Assembly (NCBI GenBank): GCA_003135415.1
Contig: PLBP01000032.1
Location: 102,842 to 159,227, forward strand
Direction of reading: 5' to 3'
Length of the DNA: 56,386 nucleotides
From: Hyphomicrobiales bacterium
GTDB taxonomy: Bacteria; Pseudomonadota; Alphaproteobacteria; Rhizobiales; Xanthobacteraceae
Of this stretch, positions 9,525 through 19,096 are shown piece after piece (position 1 is the stretch's first letter; the number at the start of each line of letters is the position of its first letter). The notes beneath the pieces are model-generated. The model searched no databases. It was not told the DNA's origin and was given only the letters and a program-made list of their open reading frames with translations. The translations under genes were made by a program, and so were the position numbers.

Positions 9525-10036
9525 CGGCCACCTCCGACCGCGAAGCGCAACGCGGGCGCCGAGCGATGATGGGCGTGGGTGATCGCGATCGCGAGCGCGT
9601 CGGCGGCGTCCTCGCTTTCGGGGGTCGCCTTCGGCAGTAACACGGCGATCATCTTGCGAATTTGCACCTTCTCCGCCCGCCCTGCTCCGACGATCGATTT
9701 CTTCACGAGGTTCGGCGCGTATTCGGCGACGGGCAAGCCCGCTTTCGCCGGCACCAACAGAACAATGCCTCGCGCCTGGCCGAGCTTCAGCGCCGCGCGC
9801 GGATCGGCGTTGACGAAGGTTTCCTCTACCGCCGCCTCGTGCGGCGCGTGAAGCGCGATGACGGCGACGAGCCCCTCGTGCAGGGCCGCGAGCCGGAGCG
9901 CAAGCGCGTGTTTGTCGTTGGTCACGACCACGCCGCAGGCGATATACGAGAGCCGGTTACCGGCGCATTCGATCACCCCCCAACCGGTGCGGCGGAGGCC
10001 GGGATCGAGCCCGAGAATGCGGACGGATAAGTTCAT
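9521..10036 (-). CDS. ruvC: Crossover junction endodeoxyribonuclease RuvC
   Basis: RuvC cleaves Holliday junctions symmetrically. The RNase H-like fold shows the first catalytic aspartate in [13 protein letters not shown] (Asp11), the glutamate in AAVEETFVN, and the C-terminal acidic pair in [17 protein letters not shown]. The start [10 protein letters not shown] was chosen over an in-frame start at 10201 because the upstream residues belong to no family and would run through the divergent gene. The length of 171 fits. It is transcribed away from the GNAT gene with only 82 bases between starts. Confidence 0.96.
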   Translation of the reverse strand: MNLSVRILGLDPGLRRTGWGVIECAGNRLSYIACGVVVTNDKHALALRLAALHEGLVAVIALHAPHEAAVEETFVNADPRAALKLGQARGIVLLVPAKAGLPVAEYAPNLVKKSIVGAGRAEKVQIRKMIAVLLPKATPESEDAADALAIAITHAHHRSAPALRFAVGGGR

Positions 10037-10118
10037 GCTGTGGCGCTGGCGGCTTTGGATGGGGACCCCGAATCGCCCCGCATGATAGACCTTCCTGATG
10101 CCTCCACGGAGTTGCCGA

Positions 10119-11021
10119 ATGCCACTCGTGTACCGGCCTGCGCGCGCGCAAGATTTGGAACGCGTCGACGCGATTGTCGTTGCCAGCATCAACGACCTCA
10201 CCGAACGTCACGGCTTTGGGTCAATGGCCGTCTCGCGTCCGCCCCATTTTCAATCGTTTTCCTTGAAGGATGATGCCGCTGGCTTGTGGGTGGCGGAAGA
10301 CACCGGTGAAATCCTCGGCTTCGCCTGGAGTTGGGTCTGCGGCGATTTGTGGTTTCTCGCGCAGTTATTCGTGTCGCCCGGCCAACAGGGGCGCGGCATC
10401 GGCAATGAACTGATAAAACGAACATTGGAACATGCGCGGAAATCGGGTGCTGCCAACAAGGCCCTGATCACCTTCACCTTCAATACGGTATCGCAAGGAC
10501 TCTATATTCGGCACGGGCTATTCCCGCGATTTCCGATTTACAATTTTAGTGTCACGCGCGAGCACTTGATGAGCCGTTTGCGGGGCGCACAACTCCGCTG
10601 CGTACCCCTCGAGGAAACAGCCTCGCACCTGCATAGCCTTGCCCAGAGCGACGCTCGAACCTTGGGCATATCACGCGAGAAGCATCACAAATATCTGATC
10701 AACGACGGCGCGACGAGAGGCGTCCTTCTTTACGCAGGAGACGATTGCGTAGGCTACGCTTACGTTGATTCCAACGGTCAAATTGGACCCCTCGCGGTCG
10801 CGCGAGCGGACGCCCTTGGCGCTGCGTTCACGACTGCGCTGACTTTGGCCGCAGAAAGCGGTTCTGCGCAGGTGTCCGCATTCCTTCCCGGCACATGCGA
10901 CACTGCACTTAGCGTGGCCGTCGACCATGGGGTGCGCATTACGCTCCCGATGGTGCTGATGGCGACGCGCGATTTTGGAAATTGGACTCAGTACCTGCCG
11001 CGTAATCCGGGTTTCATGTGA
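10119..11021 (+). CDS. GNAT-family N-acetyltransferase, two-domain
   Basis: This is a predicted acyl-CoA-dependent acyltransferase of unknown substrate. The N-terminal half (about residues 1-155) is a GNAT fold with the acetyl-CoA loop [13 protein letters not shown]. The C-terminal half (about 160-300) looks like a second, degenerate GNAT-like domain without the pyrophosphate loop. I chose the ATG with a GGAG seven bases upstream (10108-10111); an ATG at 10098 lacks a ribosome-binding site. The gene is on the opposite strand to its neighbours and separates ruvC from yebC, which are usually adjacent. It also reads as less G+C-biased than its flanks, so it may have been acquired. Confidence 0.8.
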   Translation: MPLVYRPARAQDLERVDAIVVASINDLTERHGFGSMAVSRPPHFQSFSLKDDAAGLWVAEDTGEILGFAWSWVCGDLWFLAQLFVSPGQQGRGIGNELIKRTLEHARKSGAANKALITFTFNTVSQGLYIRHGLFPRFPIYNFSVTREHLMSRLRGAQLRCVPLEETASHLHSLAQSDARTLGISREKHHKYLINDGATRGVLLYAGDDCVGYAYVDSNGQIGPLAVARADALGAAFTTALTLAAESGSAQVSAFLPGTCDTALSVAVDHGVRITLPMVLMATRDFGNWTQYLPRNPGFM

Positions 11022-11085
11022 TCAAAAATGTCTGCTTACGAGAAGAGGGAATTCTGGCAGGCCATCCAGCGAACCGTTGATGAGT

Positions 11086-11979
11086 TCACGGCCTAGCCAA
11101 AATTCCGCTCGCCAAGAGAACCCCGAGACCTGTCATCACGACGCCGATGACGGCCGCCAGATCCGGCCACTCGCCGAGCACGGGAATGGCGATCAGCGTC
11201 GCCACCACCGGCACCAGCGCCACAAACGCCGCCGCTTTCGAAGCGCCGAGCCGTGCGACCCCGGTATTATAGGCGACAAGCGCCACGAGACCCGAAAAGA
11301 TGCCCTGCACCACCGCTTGAAAGAGAACCTCGTGCAGATGCCCGGCTCGCACTGCCTCCATCACCGGCGGCAATCCGAACGGCAGCATCATCAATAGCGA
11401 CCAGAAGGCGACGATGCCGGTGGCCTCGATCGGCGTGAGCCCGCTGCGGCGAAAGGCGAGCGTGTAAATCGCGTAGACGAGCGCCGCCGAAAGCAGGAGC
11501 GCGTGGCCGAAATTCGCGCTGGCATCGGCTGCGAGCAGGCTGCGGCCGGCGATGACAAAGACGCCAACGGAGCAGCAGACGAACCCGGCCACCCGCAGCC
11601 AGCCCAAGCGCTCCTTGAAGAACAGCGCCGAGATGATCGCCACGAGCAGCGGCATCGTGCCCGGCACCAGCGCCGCGAAATCCGCCGAGGTCGCGTAGCG
11701 GGTGCCGGTGGCGGCGAGCAGAACGAACGGCGCGCCGCCGCCCGCAATACACAAAATCAGCAAGCCAATTTTACCGCGCGCGAAAATACCCGCGCGCCAT
11801 ATCCACGGCGCGAGGATGAAGGTCGGCGGGAGCACACGTAAAAACGCGATGCTCGCGGGCGGTAGCGAATGCGTCACCGCCTGGCGCGTAAGCACGATCC
11901 ACACGCCCCAGATCAAGACCGTGGCGAGAATTGCTGCATAGCCGATGAGGTGCGAACGCCGGGCGGGATCGGTCATCAT
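11086..11979 (-). CDS. EamA/DMT-superfamily membrane transporter
   Basis: This is a probable metabolite exporter of the drug/metabolite transporter superfamily. Ten hydrophobic segments fall in two EamA repeats (about residues 10-140 and 155-293). The first repeat opens with AAILATVLIWGVWIVLTRQA, and the second ends with the typical GEWPDLAAVIGVVMTGLGVL. The substrate cannot be told from the sequence. It lies between the GNAT gene, which it meets tail to tail, and yebC, and the pair breaks the usual yebC-ruvC adjacency. Confidence 0.86.
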   Translation of the reverse strand: MMTDPARRSHLIGYAAILATVLIWGVWIVLTRQAVTHSLPPASIAFLRVLPPTFILAPWIWRAGIFARGKIGLLILCIAGGGAPFVLLAATGTRYATSADFAALVPGTMPLLVAIISALFFKERLGWLRVAGFVCCSVGVFVIAGRSLLAADASANFGHALLLSAALVYAIYTLAFRRSGLTPIEATGIVAFWSLLMMLPFGLPPVMEAVRAGHLHEVLFQAVVQGIFSGLVALVAYNTGVARLGASKAAAFVALVPVVATLIAIPVLGEWPDLAAVIGVVMTGLGVLLASGILARP

Positions 11980-12037
11980 TGCAATGTAGCGGTCGGCGCC
12001 GGCCGCTCCACCCGATTTCGCGCGACTTCTACCTGAC

Positions 12038-12784
12038 TCACGCGCTCAATTTCTGCATCAGCGTGTCGGAAATCTCGAAATTGGCGTAGACGTTCTGCAC
12101 GTCGTCGTTTTCTTCGAGCGACTCGATCAGTTTCAAGACCTTCTCACCCGCCTCGTCGTCGACGGCGATCGAGTTCTGCGGCCGCCACACGATGCCCGTC
12201 TTCGCGGGCTCGCCGAACTTCGCCTCGAGCGCGCGCGCGACTTCGTGCAGATTTTCCGCCGAAGTAATCACCTCGTGGCCGGCCGGCGAGGAGGAAACGT
12301 CGTCGGCACCGGCCTCGATCGCGGCCTCCAGCATGGCATCGGGCGTGGCGTTGCCGGCGGGGTACTGCACCACGCCGAGGCGATGGAACAGGAACGAGAC
12401 CGCGCCGGTCTCCGCAAGGCTGCCGCCATAGCGGGTGAAATAGGAGCGCACCTCGGAAGCGGTGCGATTGCGGTTGTCGGTGAGCGCCTCGACGATGACC
12501 GCGACGCCGCCCGGCGCGTAGCCTTCGTAGCGGATCTCTTCGTAATTCTCGCCCTCGCCGCCCTGCGATTTTTTGATCGCGCGCTCGATATTGTCCTTCG
12601 GCATGTTTTCGGCGCGCGCCGCGAGCACCGCCGCGCGCAGCCGCGGGTTCATCGCCGGGTCCGGCATGCCCATTTTCGCGGAAACAGTGATTTCGCGCGC
12701 GAGCTTGCCGAATAGCTTCGCGCGGGCCGCGTCGGCGCGGCCCTTCTTGTGCATGATGTTCTTGAATTGCGAATGCCCGGCCAT
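12038..12784 (-). CDS. yebC: YebC/PmpR/TACO1-family protein
   Basis: This is a widely conserved three-domain protein. Members have been described as DNA-binding regulators, and others act in translation (human TACO1; bacterial members linked to ribosome stalling). The N-terminus [20 protein letters not shown] is a family signature and fixes the start. [20 protein letters not shown] and the acidic C-terminal domain also match. The length (248) is standard. Genomic association with ruvC is classical, but here two unrelated genes intervene. Confidence 0.95.
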   Translation of the reverse strand: MAGHSQFKNIMHKKGRADAARAKLFGKLAREITVSAKMGMPDPAMNPRLRAAVLAARAENMPKDNIERAIKKSQGGEGENYEEIRYEGYAPGGVAVIVEALTDNRNRTASEVRSYFTRYGGSLAETGAVSFLFHRLGVVQYPAGNATPDAMLEAAIEAGADDVSSSPAGHEVITSAENLHEVARALEAKFGEPAKTGIVWRPQNSIAVDDEAGEKVLKLIESLEENDDVQNVYANFEISDTLMQKLSA

Positions 12785-12850
12785 GATTCCTCCGTGCGCC
12801 GAGGCTTATAGAGCGGCGCGAAGCAGAAATAAAGAATTCGGAGGCCGATA

Positions 12851-12882
12851 AAACAAAAACCCCGCGCGGGAAGCGCGGGGTT
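12851..12882 (-). terminator. Rho-independent terminator downstream of rpmE
   Basis: A perfect 10-bp stem (12858-12867 with 12873-12882, AACCCCGCGC / GCGCGGGGTT) closes a 5-base loop. On the minus strand the stem is followed by TTTTTGTTTT. It starts about 20 bases after the rpmE stop and insulates rpmE from yebC. Confidence 0.9.
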
Positions 12883-12902
12883 CTCGCAAAAGCAGATTTG
12901 CC

Positions 12903-13205
12903 TTATTTCTTCTTCGCGGGTTTTTCGGCTTTCGGCGCGGGCTTGTCTTCTTTCTTCGCGGGCGGGCTCGCCGCCTCGCCGCCGGTCTTGATGAAGCCCG
13001 CGAACTTCTTCTGGAAGCGCGAGAGGCGGCCGCCGCGGTCGAGCAGCTGCTGCTGACCGCCGGTCCAGGCCGGGTGCGTCTTGGAGTCGATATCGAGCTG
13101 CAAATTGTCGCCCGCCTTGCCCCAGGTCGAGCGCGTCGTGTATTCGCTACCGTCCGTCATCGTCACCTTGATGGGATGATAATCGGGGTGAATGCCGGGC
13201 TTCAT
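12903..13205 (-). CDS. rpmE: 50S ribosomal protein bL31
   Basis: bL31 bridges the large and small ribosomal subunits. The N-terminal 72 residues match the family ([20 protein letters not shown] and [20 protein letters not shown]). No cysteines are present, so this is the zinc-free form. The remaining 28 residues form a Lys/Pro/Ala-rich basic tail, longer than the E. coli protein but common in Rhizobiales. An AGAGG lies 8-9 bases before the ATG. It is expressed alone, with a terminator just downstream and a divergent ABC transporter gene upstream. Confidence 0.95.
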   Translation of the reverse strand: MKPGIHPDYHPIKVTMTDGSEYTTRSTWGKAGDNLQLDIDSKTHPAWTGGQQQLLDRGGRLSRFQKKFAGFIKTGGEAASPPAKKEDKPAPKAEKPAKKK

Positions 13206-13289
13206 GACTGTAAACCTCTTTGTCGTGGAGCGGCGCGGGCCTAGACCTCAAGCGCCTCAATTGCGCGGCTACATACAGGAGAGCGCACG

Positions 13290-15089
13290 ATGACTCAAGC
13301 CGCGAACGAAAGCGCCGAAAAGGCGCCAACGCCCGCGAAGGCCGCGCGTAGGCTGAGCCCGCTCCTGGCGCTCGTGCCCTATGGCCTGCGCTATCGCGGC
13401 CGCATCCTGGCCTCGCTCGGCGCGCTCGTGCTCGCCTCGGCAGCAACGCTCGCGGTGCCGCTGGCCGTGCGCCGGATGATCGATTCCGGCTTCGCGCCGG
13501 AGAACGCGGGCTTCATCGACCGCTATTTCGAAGTGATGCTCCTCGTCGCCGCCGTCCTCGCGATGGCAAGCGCGCTTCGCTACTACCTCGTGATCACGCT
13601 CGGCGAGCGCGTGGTGGCGGATTTGCGCGAGGCGCTTTTCGCGCATGTGATCGCGCTCTCCCCGGCCTTTTACGACCGCGAACGCGTCGGCGAGATCGTC
13701 TCGCGGCTCACCGCCGACACCACCCAGATCAAAGCCGCTTTCGGCGCCTCGGCCTCGATCGCGCTCCGCAACTTCGTACTGTTCCTCGGCGCCATGGCGA
13801 TGATGGTGGTGACGAGCCCGCACCTTTCCGCGCTCGTCCTGATCGCGATCCCCTTGATCGTGCTGCCGCTCGTCGGCTTCGGACGAATGGTGACGCGCCG
13901 CGCGCGGACGGCGCAGGACACGCTCGCCGACGCTTCCGCTTTCGCGGTGGAGGCGATCGGCTCGGTGCGCACGGTGCAGGCGCTGACGGGCGAGGACGCG
14001 GCGCAGAAGCGCTTCGGCGCCGCGGTCGAGCGCTCCTTTGTGGCAGCACTACAATCGACCAGCGCACGCGCCTGGCTTACCGCAGCGATCATCTTCCTCG
14101 TCTTCGCGAGCATCGTCGGCGTGTTGTGGACCGGCTCGCAAAACGTGCTCGCGGGCAAGATGACGGCCGGAACGCTCAGCCAGTTCGTGCTCTACGCCGT
14201 GTTCGCCGCCGGCGCCTTGAGCGAGCTTTCGCAGGTGTGGAACGAACTCAACCAGACCGCGGGCGCGGCGGGCCGGATCGCGGAATTGCTGAGCGTCGAA
14301 TCGCAAATCCGCGCGCCGGCGCGCCCCGTGGCGCTCGCAAAACCCGCGCGCGGTGAAATCCGTTTCGAGGGCGTGTCCTTCGCCTATCCGACGCGGCCGA
14401 CCACGCGCGTGCTCGACGGCATTTCGTTCTCGGTGCGGCCCGGCGAGCGCGTCGCGGTAGTCGGCCCCTCGGGCGCGGGCAAGAGCACGCTCTTTCAGCT
14501 GTTATTGCGCTTTTACGATCCGCTCGCCGGAAAAATTCTGTTCGACGGCGTCGATCTTTCGAAAGCCGACCCGCAAGAAGTGCGGCGGCAATTGGCACTC
14601 GTGCCGCAAGACGTTGCGATCTTCGCCATGAGCATTCGCGAAAATATCCGTCTCGGACGGCTGGAGGCGAGCAACGGCGAAGTCGAAATGGCCGGCAAGC
14701 TCGCGCTCGTCGATGAATTCGTGCGCACCATGCCGGAGCAATACGAAACCGAAACCGGCGAGCGCGGTGTGACACTCTCGGGTGGCCAGCGCCAACGCAT
14801 CGCGATCGCGCGCGCGATCCTGCGCAACGCGCCGGTGCTTTTGCTCGACGAGGCGACATCCGCGCTCGACGCCGAAAGCGAGGCGCTGGTGCAGGAGGCG
14901 CTCAAGCGCTCGATGGAAGGACGAACGTCGCTGGTGATCGCGCACCGGCTCGCCACCGTGCTCGGCGCCGACCGCATTCTGGTGCTGGAGCACGGGCGTC
15001 TTGTCGAGGAAGGCACGCACGAAAGCCTGATTGCGGCGCGCGGCCTTTACGCGCGACTCGCCGAGTTGCAGTTCGGCGCCGCGGCTTGA
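13290..15089 (+). CDS. ABC exporter, fused transmembrane and ATPase domains (MsbA-like)
   Basis: This is a half-transporter predicted to form a homodimeric exporter in the inner membrane. Residues about 20-325 hold six transmembrane helices. The nucleotide-binding domain (about 350-597) contains Walker A GPSGAGKST (about 392-400), the signature LSGGQRQRIAIARA, Walker B LLLLDEATSALD and the switch histidine in VIAHRLAT. The start is supported by AGGAGAG at 13275-13281. The substrate is unknown; lipid A, other lipids or drugs are possible. The position next to rpmE is common in Rhizobiales. It ends 8 bases from a convergent acetyltransferase gene. Confidence 0.92.
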   Translation: MTQAANESAEKAPTPAKAARRLSPLLALVPYGLRYRGRILASLGALVLASAATLAVPLAVRRMIDSGFAPENAGFIDRYFEVMLLVAAVLAMASALRYYLVITLGERVVADLREALFAHVIALSPAFYDRERVGEIVSRLTADTTQIKAAFGASASIALRNFVLFLGAMAMMVVTSPHLSALVLIAIPLIVLPLVGFGRMVTRRARTAQDTLADASAFAVEAIGSVRTVQALTGEDAAQKRFGAAVERSFVAALQSTSARAWLTAAIIFLVFASIVGVLWTGSQNVLAGKMTAGTLSQFVLYAVFAAGALSELSQVWNELNQTAGAAGRIAELLSVESQIRAPARPVALAKPARGEIRFEGVSFAYPTRPTTRVLDGISFSVRPGERVAVVGPSGAGKSTLFQLLLRFYDPLAGKILFDGVDLSKADPQEVRRQLALVPQDVAIFAMSIRENIRLGRLEASNGEVEMAGKLALVDEFVRTMPEQYETETGERGVTLSGGQRQRIAIARAILRNAPVLLLDEATSALDAESEALVQEALKRSMEGRTSLVIAHRLATVLGADRILVLEHGRLVEEGTHESLIAARGLYARLAELQFGAAA

Positions 15090-15096
15090 AAGTCGC

Positions 15097-15549
15097 TTAG
15101 CGATCCGGCCGCCACGCATAGCGAAAGGTCGGCTTGTCGGAGAGCGGATTGACGCCCTCGCCGGCGCGGACGAACCTCTCGCGCTCATAAAAGCGGATTG
15201 CGCGCGCGTTCGATTGATTGACGTCGAGCGTAATGCCGGCGGCGGCGAGGCGTTTCGCCTCGTCGAGGAGCATCTTCGCGACTCCTCCTCCCCAGCTCTC
15301 AGGGCGAACGACGATCTGATCGAGATAGCCGGATTTCGCCTCGATCACGACGAAGCCAACGATCCCGCCGGCTTCTGCAACGACGATCGAATTACGCGGC
15401 ACAAGTTCCTCAATCCAGCGCTTCCGCCACCCATCGAGGCGTGCGCCAAAATCGATCTCCGGCATCGCCGCGTCCCACGCGTGGCGCCAGAGCGCGAGTA
15501 CCGCCTCAAGATCGTTCTCCCGATAAGGACGCAGAGCGACGCTCGGCAC
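15097..15549 (-). CDS. GNAT-family N-acetyltransferase
   Basis: This is a small single-domain acyltransferase of unknown substrate. The acetyl-CoA-binding stretch WGGGVAKMLLDEAKRLAAAG and the RFYERERFVRAGEGVN segment near the C-terminus are typical of RimI-like GNATs. The length (150) covers one domain only. The gene starts 3 bases after the stop of the OmpA/MotB-like gene, so it probably shares that transcript, although no functional link is evident. Confidence 0.85.
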   Translation of the reverse strand: MPSVALRPYRENDLEAVLALWRHAWDAAMPEIDFGARLDGWRKRWIEELVPRNSIVVAEAGGIVGFVVIEAKSGYLDQIVVRPESWGGGVAKMLLDEAKRLAAAGITLDVNQSNARAIRFYERERFVRAGEGVNPLSDKPTFRYAWRPDR

Positions 15550-15552
15550 GCC

Positions 15553-16548
15553 TCAGCGTTCCGTGAGCTTCAGTTCGATGCGCCGGTTGCGGCGAAGGGC
15601 CTCTTCGCCCGTGCCGGCGTCGAGCGGCTGGAATTCGCCGAAACCGGCGGCCACAAGATGCTGCGGCGAGATGCCCTTCGAAATCATGTATTGCACCACC
15701 GAGGTCGCCCGCGCCGAGGATAGTTCCCAGTTCGAGGGAAATTGCGCCGTCGAAATCGGCCGCGCGTCGGTGTGGCCGTCGATGCGGATGATCCAGGCGA
15801 TATCCGCGGGAATATTCTTTTCAAGATCGCGTAGCGCATCCGCAACTTTGTCGAGCGCGGGCAGCGCTTCCGGCCGCAAGGCAGCGGAGCCGGCGTCGAA
15901 CAGAACCTCGGACTGAAACACGAAGCGGTCGCCGACGACGCGGATATCGGGCCTGTTCCCGAGAATCTCGCGGAGCCGCCCGAAGAATTCGGAACGATAC
16001 CGCGTCAATTCCTGTACGCGTTGCGCAAGCGCGAGGTTCAGGCGCTGACCGAGATCGGCGATCTTGGCCTGGCTGTCCTTATTGCGCGCTTCGGAGGCAT
16101 CAAGCGCCTCCTGGATTGCGGCAAGCTGGCGGCGAAGGGCCGCGATTTGGCGGTTGAGAATCTCGATCTGCGAGGCGGCGCGCTGGCTGAGCTCAAGCTC
16201 GTTTTCAAGCTGCGTCGATAGAACCCTGTTGCCACCCTCCGCGCCCTGGCGCAACCGGTCGCGCTCACCCTCCGCGGACTTCAGGTTCGCACGCAGCGCC
16301 GCCATCTGATCTTCGAGCGAAGTCGAATTGGCGCGCTCCAGCGATAAGAGCTCCGAGAGCTGTTTGATCTGCGCGGTGAGACGGGTGAGGATGTTTTCCT
16401 TGCCGGTGATTTCCTGCGTAAGAAAGAATTGCGCGATCACGAACACCGACAACAGGAACGTGAATACGAGGACGAGCGTCGACAATGCATCGACGAAGCC
16501 CGGCCAATAGTCGATCGTGCGGTCGCGTCCGCGCCGGCTGAGCGCCAT
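15553..16548 (-). CDS. MotB/OmpA-like membrane protein with coiled coil (orphan stator subunit)
   Basis: The predicted inner-membrane protein has one N-terminal transmembrane helix preceded by YWPGFVDALSTLVLVFTFLL, with Asp20 where MotB and TolR carry the proton-binding Asp. A long coiled coil follows (about residues 50-190), then an OmpA-like peptidoglycan-binding domain (about 195-330) with VLFDAGSAALRPEALPALDK and RIDGHTDARPI. The start codon abuts the stop of the MotA-like gene (overlap of one base). No flagellar genes are nearby, so the pair is probably a separate proton-driven machine. It is conserved in this setting, but its function is unknown to me. Confidence 0.85.
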   Translation of the reverse strand: MALSRRGRDRTIDYWPGFVDALSTLVLVFTFLLSVFVIAQFFLTQEITGKENILTRLTAQIKQLSELLSLERANSTSLEDQMAALRANLKSAEGERDRLRQGAEGGNRVLSTQLENELELSQRAASQIEILNRQIAALRRQLAAIQEALDASEARNKDSQAKIADLGQRLNLALAQRVQELTRYRSEFFGRLREILGNRPDIRVVGDRFVFQSEVLFDAGSAALRPEALPALDKVADALRDLEKNIPADIAWIIRIDGHTDARPISTAQFPSNWELSSARATSVVQYMISKGISPQHLVAAGFGEFQPLDAGTGEEALRRNRRIELKLTER

Positions 16549-17540
16549 CAGCGCCTCCGCTCGGTCGCGGGCGCGCGCGACAACTTCTCCAACAGCTTGC
16601 GGATTTCCGATTGCTGCTCGCCGTGATCCTCGACCCAGCTACGAACGATCTGCTGCTCCTGGCGCATGTGCTGAACGAGCGCCTTCAGACTATCGGCCAG
16701 CTGGATAGTCCCCTCGCTTGCCTGCTGCGCGCCGGAATCCTTGATGGTCTGTTCGAGGCGTTCGATCGCGGCGGTGAATTGCTCGATCATCAATGACGGC
16801 GTGGCGGCACCGTCGCCGACATGCAAGTCGCGCACCGTGGTCGAAAGCCAGTCTTCCAAATCCGTGTAGAAGCGATTCTGCGCCTGGCCCGCTTGCAGGT
16901 CGAGAAAGCCGAGCACGAGCGAGCCGGCAAGACCGAACAGCGATGAAGAAAAAGCGATGCCCATGCCGCCGATCGGCGCGGACAGACCACTTTTCATATT
17001 CTCGAAGATCGACCCGGTGTCGCCGCCGACCTCGAGCGACTGAATCACTTTGCCGATCGAGCCGACCGTCTCAAGCAACCCCCAGAACGTGCCGAGCAAC
17101 CCGAGGAAAACCAGGAGGCCCGTGAGGTAGCGCGCGATGTCGCGCGACTCGTCCAATCGCGTGGCGATCGAGTCGAGGATCGCCCGCATCGTGGTCTGCG
17201 AGATCGCCATGCGGCCGGTGCGCTCGCGCAACAGTGCCGCCATCGGCGCGAGCAACACGGGCGGGCGGGCGACCGCGATCCCGGGATCGGCGACGCGGAA
17301 TCCCTTCACCCAGCGGACCTCGGGAAAGAGCCGCAGCACCTGCCGGATCGCGAGCACGATCCCGATCAGAAGCACGCCGAGAATGACGCCGTTGAGCCCG
17401 GGGTTGGCGAGAAAGGCGGCCCAAATCTGCCGGTAGAGGACGACCGCCAACAACGCGAACAGGGTTAGGAATACGAGCATCCGCAATAGAAAGACTCGCG
17501 GCGAGGAAATCTTGATTGTCGGCTCGAAATCTCGCGCCAT
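16548..17540 (-). CDS. MotA/TolQ/ExbB-family proton-channel protein (orphan stator subunit)
   Basis: This is the predicted channel subunit partner of the OmpA-like protein encoded immediately downstream. Hydrophobic segments lie at about residues 17-38, 50-70, 143-165 and 200-225. The segment YLTGLLVFLGLLGTFWGLLE is the MotA/TolQ/ExbB signature, and GGMGIAFSSSLFGLAGSLVL forms the last helix. A cytoplasmic helical tail of about 100 residues follows. It lies beside suhB and far from any motility genes. A ZorA-type defence role is unlikely because the tail is short and no zorC/D/E genes accompany it. Confidence 0.85.
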   Translation of the reverse strand: MARDFEPTIKISSPRVFLLRMLVFLTLFALLAVVLYRQIWAAFLANPGLNGVILGVLLIGIVLAIRQVLRLFPEVRWVKGFRVADPGIAVARPPVLLAPMAALLRERTGRMAISQTTMRAILDSIATRLDESRDIARYLTGLLVFLGLLGTFWGLLETVGSIGKVIQSLEVGGDTGSIFENMKSGLSAPIGGMGIAFSSSLFGLAGSLVLGFLDLQAGQAQNRFYTDLEDWLSTTVRDLHVGDGAATPSLMIEQFTAAIERLEQTIKDSGAQQASEGTIQLADSLKALVQHMRQEQQIVRSWVEDHGEQQSEIRKLLEKLSRAPATERRR

Positions 17541-17616
17541 GGCTATCGCTCGCGGTGTCGCCGGATAAGGGTACGGGACCTTAATGCCGCGAGGAGGCGG
17601 CGAAATCGCGGCAGCG

Positions 17617-18405
17617 TCAAGCGGCTCCTAAGGCCGTGAGAAGCGCGTGATGAATCGGCTCGTTGCCCGCCACCACCGACCCTTTTTCGAGAACGTCATG
17701 GCCGCCGTCGAGATCGGTGATGAACCCACCCGCTTCGCGCACGAGCAGAACGCCGGCGGCAAGGTCCCAGGCCGATAGACCGCGCTCCCAAAAGCCGTCG
17801 AAGCGGCCGGACGCAATCCAGGCGAGATCGAGCGCGGCGGCTCCCGTGCGGCGGATCCCCGCGGCCACGCTCTGCACGGCGGCAAGCTCGGCGCGGAAGC
17901 GCTCGGCGTCTCCGCGCCCGCGATGCGGGATGCCGCAACAGACGACGCAATCCGAAAGCTCGCGCCGCGCCGCCACGCGAAGGCGGCGATTGTTGAGATA
18001 GGCCCCCTGGCCGCGCTCGCCGACATACATCTCGTCGTTGATGGGGTTGTAGACGACGCCCGCGATCGGCGTGCCTTCCCGCAACAGCGCGATCGAGATC
18101 GCGAACAGCGGAATGCCGTGAAGGAAATTGGTGGTGCCGTCGAGCGGATCGACGACCCATTCATGCTGCGGGTCGGTTCCGGCGACGCGGCCGCGCTCTT
18201 CCATCAAGAATCCGAAGGTCGGCCGCGCCTTCGAGAGCTCGCGATAGAGCGTCTCTTCCGAGCGGCGATCGGCGGCCGAGACAAAATCGGCCGGCCCTTT
18301 TTGCGAGACCTGAAGGTTTTCCACTTCGCCGAAGTCGCGCGTCAGCGCGCGCCCCGCCTTGCGCGCGGCCTGCACCATCACGGTGATCAAAGCGGAGCGG
18401 ATCAT
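17617..18405 (-). CDS. suhB: Inositol monophosphatase family protein (SuhB-like)
   Basis: This metal-dependent phosphatase hydrolyses inositol phosphates. In E. coli the orthologue also binds RNA polymerase in rRNA antitermination. Metal-binding motifs are present: the MEERG glutamate, VVDPLDGTTNFLHG with both aspartates, and the C-terminal WDLAAGVLLVREAGG. The length (262) is standard. It follows efp by 42 bases on the same strand, an arrangement common in Rhizobiales. Whether it is a true SuhB or another family member is not decidable here. Confidence 0.92.
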   Translation of the reverse strand: MIRSALITVMVQAARKAGRALTRDFGEVENLQVSQKGPADFVSAADRRSEETLYRELSKARPTFGFLMEERGRVAGTDPQHEWVVDPLDGTTNFLHGIPLFAISIALLREGTPIAGVVYNPINDEMYVGERGQGAYLNNRRLRVAARRELSDCVVCCGIPHRGRGDAERFRAELAAVQSVAAGIRRTGAAALDLAWIASGRFDGFWERGLSAWDLAAGVLLVREAGGFITDLDGGHDVLEKGSVVAGNEPIHHALLTALGAA

Positions 18406-18447
18406 GACGGGCTCATCGCTCTCGCCTGTCGCGAGGAAGCGCCCCGA

Positions 18448-19011
18448 TTACTCCGCACGGCGCACGTAGGTCGTCTCGTTGGTGTCGACGATAATCTTTT
18501 CACCGACCCCGACGAAGGGCGGCACCAGAATCCGCAGACCGTTTTCGAGTTTCGCCGGCTTATAGGAAGAGGCCGCCGTCTGGCCCTTCACCACCGCATC
18601 GGCTTCCACGATTTTGAGCGTGACGTAATCGGGCAGTTTGATGCCAATCGGCTTGTCGTCGTGCAATTCCAACGTCACTTTCATTCCGTCTTGCAAAAAT
18701 GCGGCACGCTCGCCGACGAATTCAACCGAAAGCTCGATCTGCTCGTAGGTATCGTCATCCATGAAGACGAGATTGTCGCCTTCGCGATAGAGATATTGAA
18801 AGTCCTTCTGCTCAAGCCGCGCGCGCTCCACCCGCTCATCCGAGCCAAAACGGTTGTTGAGCTTGCGGCCGTCGATGATGTTCTTGAGCTCGACCTGGTT
18901 GTAGGCAGGGCCCTTGCCCGGCTTCACCGCCATGGTCTTCACCGCGATCCACAGCGAGCCGTCATATTCGATCATCATGCCGGGGCGGATTTCGTTGCCG
19001 TTGAGCTTCAT
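18448..19011 (-). CDS. efp: Translation elongation factor P
   Basis: EF-P binds the ribosome between the P and E sites and rescues stalling at consecutive prolines. The start [10 protein letters not shown] gives the standard length (187), while an in-frame start at 19194 adds 61 low-quality residues and is rejected. The tip loop [11 protein letters not shown] carries the lysine (Lys33 here) that is post-translationally modified in many bacteria. Three OB-like beta domains follow in the usual order, ending YVRRAE. No epmA or epmB is visible in the window. Confidence 0.96.
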   Translation of the reverse strand: MKLNGNEIRPGMMIEYDGSLWIAVKTMAVKPGKGPAYNQVELKNIIDGRKLNNRFGSDERVERARLEQKDFQYLYREGDNLVFMDDDTYEQIELSVEFVGERAAFLQDGMKVTLELHDDKPIGIKLPDYVTLKIVEADAVVKGQTAASSYKPAKLENGLRILVPPFVGVGEKIIVDTNETTYVRRAE

Positions 19012-19096
19012 GGACGTCCTCTGCGCGATGAATGCGTTGTCGTGCCAGTCCCAAGGCAACGCCGTCAAGGGCGGCCCTGGACGCGCCGAGAAGGAT

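Noticed and set aside
15553-17540. Zorya-type defence (ZorA/ZorB)
   Set aside because: The MotA-like protein lacks the very long ZorA tail, no zorC, zorD or zorE genes are adjacent, and the pair sits among housekeeping genes. It is better described as an uncharacterised motor pair.
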